This document shows, one piece after another, positions 1-11,500 of a stretch of 64,000 bases of DNA (its first letter is position 1; every line of letters starts with the position of its first letter). Source of the stretch: Sabellastarte sp. h YS-2021 (Eukaryota > Annelida > Polychaeta > Sabellida > Sabellidae). A program made the position numbers and the translations under genes. The notes under the pieces were generated by a model, which was not told where the DNA came from, searched no databases, and saw nothing but the letters and a program-made list of their open reading frames with translations. Where the stretch lies: contig OZ024928.1 of the NCBI GenBank assembly GCA_964017235.1, forward strand, positions 83,881,566 to 83,945,565, read 5' to 3'.

Positions 1-497
1 GATACACTAGCAAACTACTGACCATGTTGTAGCTGTGGAGAAAGTAGCTGAACAACATATTGGAACAAAATTGTGTAGCTGCAATACTTATGAAGATATA
101 AGCCATTTACTCATTATGGTTATAATTAAAAATTGACAAAGTAGCTATTACTCACTTAGCTATGGAGATACACTTCCAAACTACTGACCATGTTGTAGCT
201 GTGGAGAAAGTAGCTGAACAACATATTAGAACAAAATGCTGTAAATGCAATAGTTTCAGAGTTATAAGCCATATCATTATATTAGCTAAAATAGCTATTA
301 CTCACTCAAAAGTAGGCCAAAGTTCACCAAACCCCAAAAATATTGAAGAGCAAAAAAATTCATTAGGACTTGTGATTTACCAAAAATGTGTAACTGTAGT
401 AGTTTCAGAGAAAACTGCGTGACACACGCACGCACGTACACACGCACATGGTGCAAATTATAATCTCCCTCTGGCGAGCCGGGCGGGAGATAATTAA
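1..497 (+). mobile_element. Right part of a hairpin-ended tandem-repeat element (Helentron/HINE- or pearl-like), cut by the window edge
   Basis: Two diverged units (about 20-170 and 170-330) with the wording GTAGCTGAACAACATATT and a TAAATGCAATAGTTT-like core. They are followed by an ACGCACGCAC simple repeat and a stem built from AATCTCCC and GGGAGAT at 463-492. The terminal AATTATCTCCCGCC (reverse complement, 482-495) is the same end as the element at 3081. Confidence 0.7.
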
Positions 498-847
498 ATG
501 CACAATAATGAGCTTAAATACTGAAATATGACATATTTTTAGTTCACACTAATTTACAAAATATGAACTATCTTACAACTAAAATGAAGATTTTATCAAA
601 ACTTTCATCCATTTTCTTCATTCTATTTTAGAGCAAACTGGAGACATCCATTACTGAGCTGAGAAAAATAATAGCGAGCTGAAGAACTAAAAACATATTA
701 TAAAATTGACACAAATATCTAAAATTAAGAAATATTAAGAAGTCCTAATAGTCATTATTATAACAACTCTCATGCTACATATTTATAATTTATCCTATCT
801 AAACAGCAACAAAAATATACAGATAACAGACTTAATAACACTGTCCT

Positions 848-1428
848 GGGGCCGATTTCACAAAGGGACTTAGACTTAGCCAAGTTTTTGGCTAAGTCAG
901 GGACTTAAATCTAAGACTTTGGTCTTAGCTAGGTCTGGGACTTAAATGGATTTCACAAAGGGTGACTAAGCTAAGTCCAAGCTTATCTCATAACCACAAT
1001 GGTTTTCTGTGTCATGTGACCTTTATATCTATTCAAAATACATTATTGGTGACATATGTCCTCCATTTGATGCACTTTATCTGTGGATAAGTGCTGTTTT
1101 GAAATGGAAAACCTTGTTACCACATGTAAACGTCTCAAAGACTATTGAGGTGTCCAGTATAATTATACTTTATTTACAGCTATTTCAAATTTTGAAGGGG
1201 AGAAAAGTTTATGGCAGCCATATTTAAGTCCTCTGTACAAAATTTAAGCCCACTACCTCCCAGACTTAAAGTTAAGTCCACTGACGTAGCAATTTCATGG
1301 ACTTAGCTGCTTTGTGAAATCCACTAAGTCTAAAACCACAGACTTAACATTCTGTTGACAAAATTGAAGACCAAAGTCTTAAATTTAAGTCTAAATCTGG
1401 ACTTAAGTCCCTTTGTGAAATCGGCCCC
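848..1428. mobile_element. Palindromic MITE, 581 bp
   Basis: The ends are inverted copies starting GGGGCCGATTTCACAAAGGG and continuing ACTTA with further matches. A second, inner inverted pair uses GGATTTCACAAAGGG near 949 and its partner near 1305-1325. No coding capacity. Clear target duplications were not identified, so the superfamily is open. Confidence 0.85.
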
Positions 1429-2411
1429 TGTAGTAAAACATGGATAAAATGCATAAGTATACAATGCGTCGTAACATGAAAAATCTTTTAAACAAATGAA
1501 ACACATGATTTATAAACAAATCAAAAGGTTACAAAGAAGATAAATATTGTATGTTTCTTGCCATACAATCACATGGATCACTCAAATCTTGACCTAAGTG
1601 ATCACCTCCTTCATAGGATCACTTGGTGTAATGATTTTAGTTACACTAAAGGCCACAATCGAATAGAAAAGATAACTTTGGATAATTTAAATCACTTCAA
1701 TCATTTGCAAATGAATATGCATAGTATGTAACTTGAAACAGGTAAACTTTGTCAAGTGGGCATCAATTTGTCATAAAAATAATATAATATTGATGGTGTT
1801 ATAGAAAAGGCATTTATTGGAAGACTTACTACCGAATTGCCGTCTCTTCTGTTCCCTTCTCTTTCACAGATTTAACTATTTTTAAATTTTAATCTCATAC
1901 AAACTTGATCCACAATGTCACTCAATAGAAACTTTATTGGAAGTAAAAGAAAAAAAAATCTTGCAAAAATGTAGAACTTGCAAAAATTGTTCAATAGAGT
2001 CACAAAAAATACTGAACAGTTCTTTGCTAAAAGTGTCGATTTAAACTTTCAGTTGAAAATATTAAGTTTATAAGTATGTACAACTTATGATAAAATTTTA
2101 TTTATGAAAATTACTATACCCTGCTGATAAAATTTGGTGCTAACAGTAAATTATGAAAAAATTTAGTTTTAATAAATGTTTGCACAGTTACAAATGCAAG
2201 TATATTTTTAAAAAATAAGTGTAGCAAAGAAATGGTACAGAGCATTTCTATAGTTTACCTATCGATAAACACAATAATATTGCACATAAACCAATATACA
2301 AGGACCTTATGTTTTATGTTTATCATAACACACTTCCTGGGGAGTAAATTCTTGTCTACTCCAAAAGAATATAAATTACCATACATCATGTGACTAGGAC
2401 ATGTGACTTCA
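1429..2411. other. 3' flank / probable 3'UTR of TMEM63
   Basis: AT-rich sequence after the TMEM63 stop codon. AATAAA-like signals on the minus strand occur near 2099-2104 and 1811, but which one is used cannot be told. No other gene is seen. Confidence 0.4.
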
Positions 2412-2561
2412 CTAATTGAAGGCATCTTGTTCAGAGTTATTATGTGATCTGTCTTCTATTTCTGTGGCCCCATAACTTCTTTCTGTGTTATTTATGTCAC
2501 TGTGACCTATGCCGTTAGGAGAATCCCCTTCATTTATTATCAGCACTGGTGCTATGAACGG
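2412..2561 (-). CDS. TMEM63: TMEM63 exon 23 (stop codon)
   Basis: Encodes residues 746-794 and TAG. It begins [14 protein letters not shown], reminiscent of the Y.A.VL.D.E stretch in vertebrate TMEM63 tails, then a Ser/Asn-rich tail. Acceptor TATTTCAG. The acceptor region is tandemly repeated upstream (see the repeat at 2541-2935). Confidence 0.82.
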   Translation of the reverse strand, partial: PFIAPVLIINEGDSPNGIGHSDINNTERSYGATEIEDRSHNNSEQDAFN

Positions 2562-5500
2562 CTGAAATAATAAAAGTTATATCAGAGTGAACTGCTGATA
2601 TGACTGACTGAAATACATAACTTATATCAGTATGAACTGGTGCTATGAATAACTGCAATACATGAGAGATTATCACAGTGAACTGCTGATATGGCTGACT
2701 GAAATACATAACTTATGTCAGTATGAACTGGTGCTATGAATAACTGGAATACATATCACTTTCAAATGGTGCTATGAACGGCTGAAACACATACAAATAT
2801 CAGCATGAACAGAAATACATAGTAAATGTCAATATGGCTGAAATACATACGTTATATCAGAGTGAACTGCTGATATGACTGACTGAAATACAGAAGTTAT
2901 ATCAGCTGTGAATGGTTAAAATACATAATACATCAACAAATTTGTTGTTTACCCTACAATATACATGTACAGAATCACCAAAACATTTTACTTTTATTCC
3001 ATATACATTATATTTATTTACCTGGGGTTTCATGTTTCTTTAAATGCATAATATGGGCAACAACCATTCTAACGCATGCAATTATCTCCCGCCATATAAA
3101 TTAGAAGTACTGAAGATGGTGTAATATAGCTTTTCTTGTGAGATGGAGGCACATGTAGAAGTAACAATAAGCAAGAGGCACTTTAATATTTGACTGCAAT
3201 ACTTTCAAAGATAAAAGGCATTACTCATTTTAGTAGCTATTACTCTGCCATCCAAAGGCAGACAGTTCTGTAACTTCACTATGTGGTAGATCACCCAAAA
3301 GTAGGTGAAGGACTTATTTAGAAGAAATTGCCCATGTGCAATACTTTTAAAGATAAAAGGTATTTACTCATTTTAGTAGATGTTACTCAGCTATGCAAAC
3401 AGCTACAGTTGTGCAACTTCACTATGTGGTAGATCACCCAAAAGTAGGTGAATGACTTATCGAAAAGAAATTGCCTATCTGCATTACTTTTAGAGATAAA
3501 AGACATTTCCTCATTTTAGCAGGTATGACTCAGCTATGCAAAGAGCTATAGATGTGCAACTTCACTATGTGCTAGATCACCCAAAAGGTGAATGAGTTAT
3601 TCAGAAGAAATTGCCTATCTGTAACACTTTAGAGATAAAAGACATTTACTCATTTTAGTAGCTATTACTCAGCTATGCAAAGAGCTACAGTTATTTGGTA
3701 GATCACCCAAAAGTAGTTTTAGAGAAAAAATACATGTAGTCATTTTAGTAGCTATTACTCAGCTATCCACTAATCTCTACTTTCAAACAGCACCTATAGA
3801 CCTGAAACTTTACTATGTGGCAGAAAATGATTTTGGGTTAAAATTGACAGTAGACTCTGCGGATACCCTGCGGCTCTAAAATTTCGAATTCGCTCTAGCT
3901 CGCTCTGTTTCTGAGATAAACGTGTTTTAGCATTTTACATAGAAATTCAAGATGGCCGCCAAAAGTGGCGGGTAAACAAATTTTGGGAAAAATCCTCTAT
4001 AGACTCTGCAGATACCCTGTGGGTCAAAATAGCTGTAGCTCGCTCCGTTTCCGAGGTAAACACGTTTTTACATTTTATGCAGAATTTAAAGATGGCCGCC
4101 AAAAGTGGCGGGAAAACGATTTTTGCGAAAACTTGCCTGTGCACTCTGCAGATACCATGCGGGTATGCAATAGAATTCCAAACTATATGCCATCTTACAG
4201 TTAAGGACAAAGTAGCCGAACAACATATTTTAGGAAAATACTCTAACTGCAATAGTATTGGAGTTACAAATGCTTTACTCAATAGTAACAATTTTAAAGT
4301 AGCTATTACTCAGCTATACAATGAGTAACAGGTCTGAAACTTTACTTTGTGATAGCTTATCAAAAACTAGATGAATAACATATTTGAAAAGATTTGCCTA
4401 ACTTTAATACTTTTGAAGATATTTCACATTCACTTCTTTCATTATTTTGCTACAAAAAAGAAAATACCTATTACTCACTTATGGCATGCAACAGAACCCC
4501 AAACTATGTACCATCTTATAGCTAAGGACAAAGTAGCTGAACAACATATTTCAAGAAAAAACTCTAACTGCAATAGTTTTTGAGTTAAGAGTCCTTTACT
4601 CAAAGTAGCTAAAACTGCTATTACTGACTTATCTTTAGGCCTGCATCCACAAAACCAAAAAAATTTTCAAGGGTGTGAAAATTCATTAGGACAATTAATT
4701 GACAAAAAATCTGTAGCTGTAGTAGTTTTGGAGAAATCTACGTGACAAACTAACGCACACATGCACCCATCCACGCACGCACACACAGGATGCATTTTAT
4801 AATCTCCCTCCTGGGTTAAAGTCGGCGGGAGATAATGAAATAATGTTAAAATTAAAGAGGTTGAGGAGAGAAGCCTCCACATAAGCTGGTATTGATTCTG
4901 CACAATAAACTATCTGGCATGGCCAAACAAGTATACAGTTTATCCCTTCAGCTTAACACTGAGATTCAAACTGGCAATCTAACTGGTGGGAGATGAGCGT
5001 TTTGTCATTAAACCCATAAGCCCCTTGTTTTCATATAAACTCTATTTTCTTCAACGTCATCTTGCAAAATTGACTTTGACATTAAATGAATTTATATAAT
5101 TTGATGTATTAGAACAAAATTTGACTTAGAAGTAATGTCCCCTTTTCTGTACACTGCAACACAAGGATGTCTCTACATGAATATTGTGAGACCTAACTTA
5201 AAGCACTGACCTTGGTTTGTTTTATCCAGGCAAGTCCATTGTTTATAGTTGTAAGTATTTAACATATATATAGGCATATTGTGTAGCTATATATATATAT
5301 ATATTTTTTGGTTCAATGTCAATTAGTAAGTAACAGCAGGTTGAAAGGGATGCTAATTTCCACTCTCTAACTGAACAGATATTATGAATATACTATTTAA
5401 GTTACTTTTAAAACTTTAGGCACTATCTGTAAACTAACCTTTTGGTCTGTTCCTCCAGCTTCTTCTCCATCTCCTTCCACAACCACTTTCTGTAATTACA

Positions 5501-8500
5501 CACATCAAACAATAACATACAAAACTTCTGATAATATGCCTTACATTTAATTTAGTTGTAGTTTTTTTATAAAACAATATGGCTTTTGATAATTTTATGT
5601 TCATTTTCTCTCTCTTGTTACCACCCTTTCTCATTACACAAAATAAACAAAATATGTAAAACTTCTGACCTTGTACCTTACAAATACTTTTATTGTAATC
5701 TTCTAAAATAAGAATATGTCTTTCAATGCACTTATGTTTATTTCCCAGTGTCCTACTACTAATGTCTCACAATGAGATTAACCATGTAAGAAAGTTATTT
5801 CTAATGGTATTTTACATAAAAATATGGTTTTTAGTGTTTCTTATGTTTACTTTGCCCCCTCATTCCATTTTTTCTAAGTGTACACCATGTGATACATAAA
5901 CACACCCAGAACGAAGATAATACAATGTAATTAGTGAAACAATAACCTAACATTAAAACACTATTTAACACAACAACCCAGATTTCAGAAGTTTAAAAGG
6001 TCTGTTATAACCCGATGTTTGTTGATACTTCAGAAAGGCAACTTTTTGATGCAATTTTGTTCAAATGGGACAGGCCATGAGGATTTCTGTTTATTCATTA
6101 GAACTTAAATTGCACATACAGTTCGCAATAAAGTTACAATGAAAGAGATCTTATTTGAACATGCAACAAGAATTTAGTTGAAATGTATTGTGCCACTAGC
6201 TTGTGTTATAGATTGAAATGGATGAAACTCGAAAGTGCAAACGTTATGCTGGAATGACACAAATAGTCAGTTGACTGACAGTATGTTTGTAGATCCAGAC
6301 CATCTTTAAGGAGGACCGAAGCTGGTGAGACGTCACCTTGTTGAAAAATGTACTCCTGATCAAATGTATAGTTTTTGATTTATGCAGATGGGCAACAGAG
6401 AGACAAAGACATACATAATTATATGAATGTTTCACTTACCAAGTGTTTACAAGATGTTAGCACTTAGCAGTAATTTTTATTGTGTATCATTTTGGTGACC
6501 TACTTTTGAGATGCCTGTCATATGCCCACATAACGTAATGCACTGTGCAAGATGGTTCCTTTCTGTCTTGTTTGCCTCCTCCCTTTATGGAAGGAAAAAA
6601 GGGATTGCTAATGTCCCCTATTTTGTGGGACAACAAACAAGTGAATTCATTTTCTAATCACTTAGACTGTAAAGTCACCTTAACCTACAGGTTTTCTTAA
6701 GGACCTTTCATATCCATAATATAAACAGAAAAATTGTTACCATGACAACAATTGTTCCAAATATTGGCAAAAGATGATCAGCTGAAATCCATGCAGGAAT
6801 TTGGAATGTAAACCACCCACTCAATTATAGGTCAAAGAAACAGAAAAAGTGCTACTATCGCAACACTTGTTGCCAAATATTGCCGAAGAGCTAACTAGCT
6901 GCAATATGTGCATGAAGTTTGGAATGTAAAACATAAGTAAAAGTGCAAGTGGTCCGATAGTTCACAGCATAGGATCACAGTCTCCTTGATCCATGATGAA
7001 AGAGTGGTAAGAAAGATATCTTTGTCAAAGCCTTTACTGAAGGAGACAACAACCAGCTCTGCCTGTGGTCTGAGGTCCTATCCAGATAGTAGTGTAGGGC
7101 TCTAGAGACCGGTCAGTTTTGAGTGATTGATCCAGAGTTGGGGCCAGGGCTGGAATTGCCACTTGGACTACATATTCTGGTCTCTCTTTGGCCAGCTGGT
7201 TCTTGGAAAGAAAGCTGGGTGAGTAGTACAGGTACCTTGGACCAGTCTGTCTGGTGTCTGATATTTTTGTTGAGCCAAGCATGAATATCACTCCTGCGTT
7301 TGCCAGAATCCAAAGCTCAGAGGCAGACACTCTTGTCAAATGTATCAAGGAGGCCTCTTTAAGGGGTTCAAATGGAGCATTGTAAGCTGGTGGAGGATGA
7401 GAGAAATGTTCCGGGGGGGGGTGGGGGTGGGGGTGGGGGGTGGGGATGCTTTTACAACAACCTGTCTCTCTGGGAACTATCCAGGAGACAAGTGAGGTTT
7501 TCATTGTTGCTTACATTAATAGGCAAATTCCCTGTTTTTATGCTATCACTGATCTACAGTCATCCATAGTACTTGGCTGTAACATTCTGCCCTGGAAAAG
7601 TTACAGGACGAAGTCAGCTATGGAACTTGCAGGTGGTGCCCTGATTACTCTGGCACCATTTTGTAATAATGGTTTATTTTGCTTGAAAGACTGATCTGGT
7701 TGAACCTCTTTGAGGAGCGTCAACTCGTGCTCCCACTGCATCAGAGAAGCCTTGGCCCTTGACAGCTGAGGCTCTAGGAGCCAGGCATGGAGATTTAGGT
7801 TTGACAGATTCTTATATGGAATCTGACTGAAGAGTTGGGTCACCAGATTGGGCATGTACAACAGGATTTGGCTAGACATAGCTACCTCATCACAAACAGG
7901 TCTACCTGAGCCTGGTGCCACTTGTTGTATATCATCTGGAAGACCTCTGGATAGAGAGACCACCCTGTTTAAATGATCTGGCCTAGCTTGGATAGCTTGC
8001 CTGTTACCACATTCAGCAGGCCTGGTATGTGTCAGGCCTCAAGAATTACCCTTTGATGGAACACCAGGTGAGGATCGATTCTCTATAGTAGGGCACACAG
8101 TGGGCCCAACTTTATGCCTCCTTCCTTTTTATGTAGGCAACAACTGTGGTGTTGTCTGTTGCTACAAGTACAATCCTGGTTGAGTACAGGTCTTGGAACT
8201 CTTTTTGTTCCAGGTAGTTTATATGTAACTTGCTTTCTGGCAGGGACCAGGTCCCTCTTGCCATAAGATCTCCTGAGTGAGCACCCCAGCCTTCTCTTGA
8301 AGCAACTGTAGAGATCTGAACAGCATGGCTGAGTGAGTGGGGTGGCTGATCTTGAAGGACATTGCCTCCTTGGAGCCACCATTTTAAGTGTGGATGGAGA
8401 GACTCTTGGATCGGGCTCACCTTTTCCTGAGATTCCGATATCCTCCAGTGATTTTTCAGGGGCCTCTGAATCAGTCTCATGTGGAGCTGACCCAGGTGAA

Positions 8501-11500
8501 CTTGTTTCTTGGTAGATGTCAAAAGGCCTATTAAAGACATGAACTGGGATGAAGGGTGGAGAAAGTTTAGTCTGAATTTTCAAGTTGAGTCCAGCAACGT
8601 TCTGCAGTGGGTCTGACCTTGCCCTCCTTGAGGTTGAACTGGTAGCCAACAAAATTGAATATTTGTTTGAGCTCCAGTTCTTATTTCTCCATGTTTACTA
8701 TCCAACCTATTTCTTGACACATAACTACTAGAGACAAATAGCAGAGCTTTGAATTGATAGGATTGACCTTCGACAGTAAAACACAGGTATTTCCTGGACT
8801 GTGGGTTAATTGGGATATGGAAGCAAGTATCTTTGAAATGTATGGATGTTACCCATTTTGCCTGTTTGCAAGGAAGTTCTTATGCTGTCTGGTGTCTCCA
8901 TTTTGAATTTTTCTGACTTCAGAAATTTGTTCAGTGATCTCAGATCTAGGATAGGTCTCCACCTGTTGTTGGGTTTGGGAACCAAGAACAGTCAGTTGAA
9001 GAAGGCCAGAGATGCTTGATTTTTGACCATTTCTATTGCTTGATCTCAGATCTAGGATAGGTCTCCATCTGTTGTTGGGTTTGGGAACCAAGAACAGCTA
9101 GTTGAAGAAGGCCAGAGATGCTTGATTTTTGACCATTTCTATTGCTTGTTTCTGCATAAGTGCATGTAGTGCCTCCATCAGGTAAATGTTCCTGAGGGAA
9201 TCAGGTAGCTGTTCCTAAGGGGATGTTCATAGCCATTTATGATTACTGGAGACTTTGTTGACCGGTTCTGGAAGGGGAGTGTGTTGGGTTCCTCGAGAAT
9301 TCTTATGACCTTGGGGCTGGAACCTAGGGCAGCCCATTTCTTCTGAAACTGATGCAGTCTGGCCCCTACCGGCAGAGATATTGGCCAGAAATGAAATGTG
9401 ATAACGAAAAACACAGTTGCTGGAGGACAAAGCAATCCCTATGTGAGACCCAGCAAAGATACTGGTGACACAAAAACTTGATAGCCACAAGAAAGAGAAT
9501 TGGAGATGCTGAAACAGATTTGAAATAAAACAGTATAACATACAAAATTCCTGAAAGACATAGCTTCATGATAGCTTTAATAATTATTTTGTTGTCTAAA
9601 GGGTTAGGGTTAAGCCCGGATGCTCATTTAACAGTCCAAAATCGTCCAAGGTTTTGATTTTGTATTTAATCTGGAAGTGATGTCTCTTACTACTTGTGTA
9701 CACATTGTTGTGAAGAACCAAAACCCTTTAAATCAAGTAGAAAGACTGTGATGTACGTTTATTTAGTCTCCAATTATTCTAGAGATCAGTTTATTAGGTG
9801 CTTAATGGAACAATTCATTGTCATATTTGACATTTCACTTAATTTTATGGATCTATATGGATGCTGTAACCTGGAATGAAGAAAGATATTGTACAAGAGA
9901 ATTAAAACAGATATTTACAGGAAATGTTTAAAACAAGAGGAGAGTGCCCGTGAACGGGCACTGTGTCAGCTGACTGAGTGTTTTTGATTTGTGAAGATGA
10001 TTAGAGGACAGAATAATTATCAGGAAAAGGGCTGTACAGAAATACAGTAAATGGTAACTGAACAGCAAGTTCGAAAGAAATTCCGAAGCTGACAGAAGAA
10101 AAGGATAAAAAAGTTGTGCTCTGTAAATGGTATTATGAAGGAAAATAACAAGGTAATTGTTTAAGTGTAAAAAATAGATTAAAACATATTTAAAGAAATA
10201 CTACAAATGCAATATCCTCGTTCGACCTTGAAGAAGGGGTCCAAGGTCAAATCTAACCACACAAATACATTCCCAGCCCATGATTTCCTATGGTTTACCA
10301 TTCCAAACCTCTAGGACCAATTATAAATGAGTTATAAGCACTTTTAAGCTTGGCTGTCCTCATTTGACCTTGAAGGAGGGGTCCAAAGGTCAAATCTGAC
10401 CATACCAAAAGATTCCGAGCCAATGATTTCCTATGGGATGGTTTACCATCCCAAATCTCTGTCACCAATAATAAGCGAGTTGTAGGCACTTTCAATTTTT
10501 GCTATCCTCATTTGACCTTGAAGGAGGGTTCCAAGGTCAAATCGGACCATATCAACAGATTCACAGCCCATGATTTCCTGTCTGTTTACCATCCCAAACC
10601 TCTGGGACCAATAATAAGCGAGTTATAAGCACTTTTAAGTTTGGCTATCCTTGTTTGACCTTGAAGGAGGGGTCATTGAAGGTCAAATCTGACCACACCA
10701 AAAGATTCCCACCCCATGATTTCCTACAGGTTGGTTTATCATCCCAAACCTCTAGGATCAATAATAAGGGAGATATAAGCACTTTTCATGACTGACAAAA
10801 AACACCTGTGGCGGCCATCTTGTTTCTCAAAATGAGGCCAAAAATATTCCCAGACAACATTTTATGGTTATTAATATATACTGCAAACTTAAGAAAGCTA
10901 GCTTTAATATTTTTTTTCATCAGAGCAGTAATGGTGAAATCTCTCTCTACACACTGCGGCTATCCAGTGGATACAATGATTTACTCAACAGTGAGAACCT
11001 GAAAGTAGCTATTGCTCAGCTATGCCATGACATAGAGGTCTGCAATTTCACTATGTTATAGCTGACCAAAAATTCTGTGAATAACATATTTAACAAATTA
11101 CTCTAAATGTAATAGTTTTCAAGTTACAACTGATTTACTCAACAGTGAGAACCTCAAAGGAACTATTACTCAGCTATGCAATGAGCTACATGTCTGAAAT
11201 TTTACTATGTTATAGCTAACCCAAAAGTAGGTGAACAACATATTTAAGCAAACTACTGTAAATGCAATAGTTTTGAAGCTACAACTGATTTACTCAATAG
11301 TGAGAACCTGAAAATAGCTATTGCTCCGCTATGCCATGAGCTATAGGTCTGTAATTTCACTATGTTATAGCTGACCCAAAAGTAGGTGAACAATATATTT
11401 TAACAAAATACTCCAAATGCAATATTTTTCAAGTTATAGCTGATTTACTCAACAGTCAGTACCTGAGAATAGCTATTGCTCAGTTGTGCCATGAGCTATA

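Larger units (their letters stand above)
6935..9440 (-). pseudogene. DIRS-type retrotransposon fragment (RT - RNase H - tyrosine recombinase), broken
   Basis: Read on the minus strand, pieces occur in DIRS order. RT start: [16 protein letters not shown] (around 8935-9090). RNase [24 protein letters not shown] (8112-8250). Tyrosine-recombinase pieces: [18 protein letters not shown] (about 7740-7810), [15 protein letters not shown] (7335-7380), and a C-terminal part with [12 protein letters not shown] (6975-7015). Frameshifts and stops separate all parts. Compared with the copy at 32784-40280 it lacks most of the RT (the YLDD region), gag and terminal repeats. A 106-bp tandem duplication (8936-9147) and a G-rich run (7412-7446) lie inside it. 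Confidence 0.8.

Noticed and set aside
7372-7694. Plus-strand open frames across the G-rich run
   Set aside because: They are antisense to the DIRS recombinase remnant and exist because of the G/T simple repeat.
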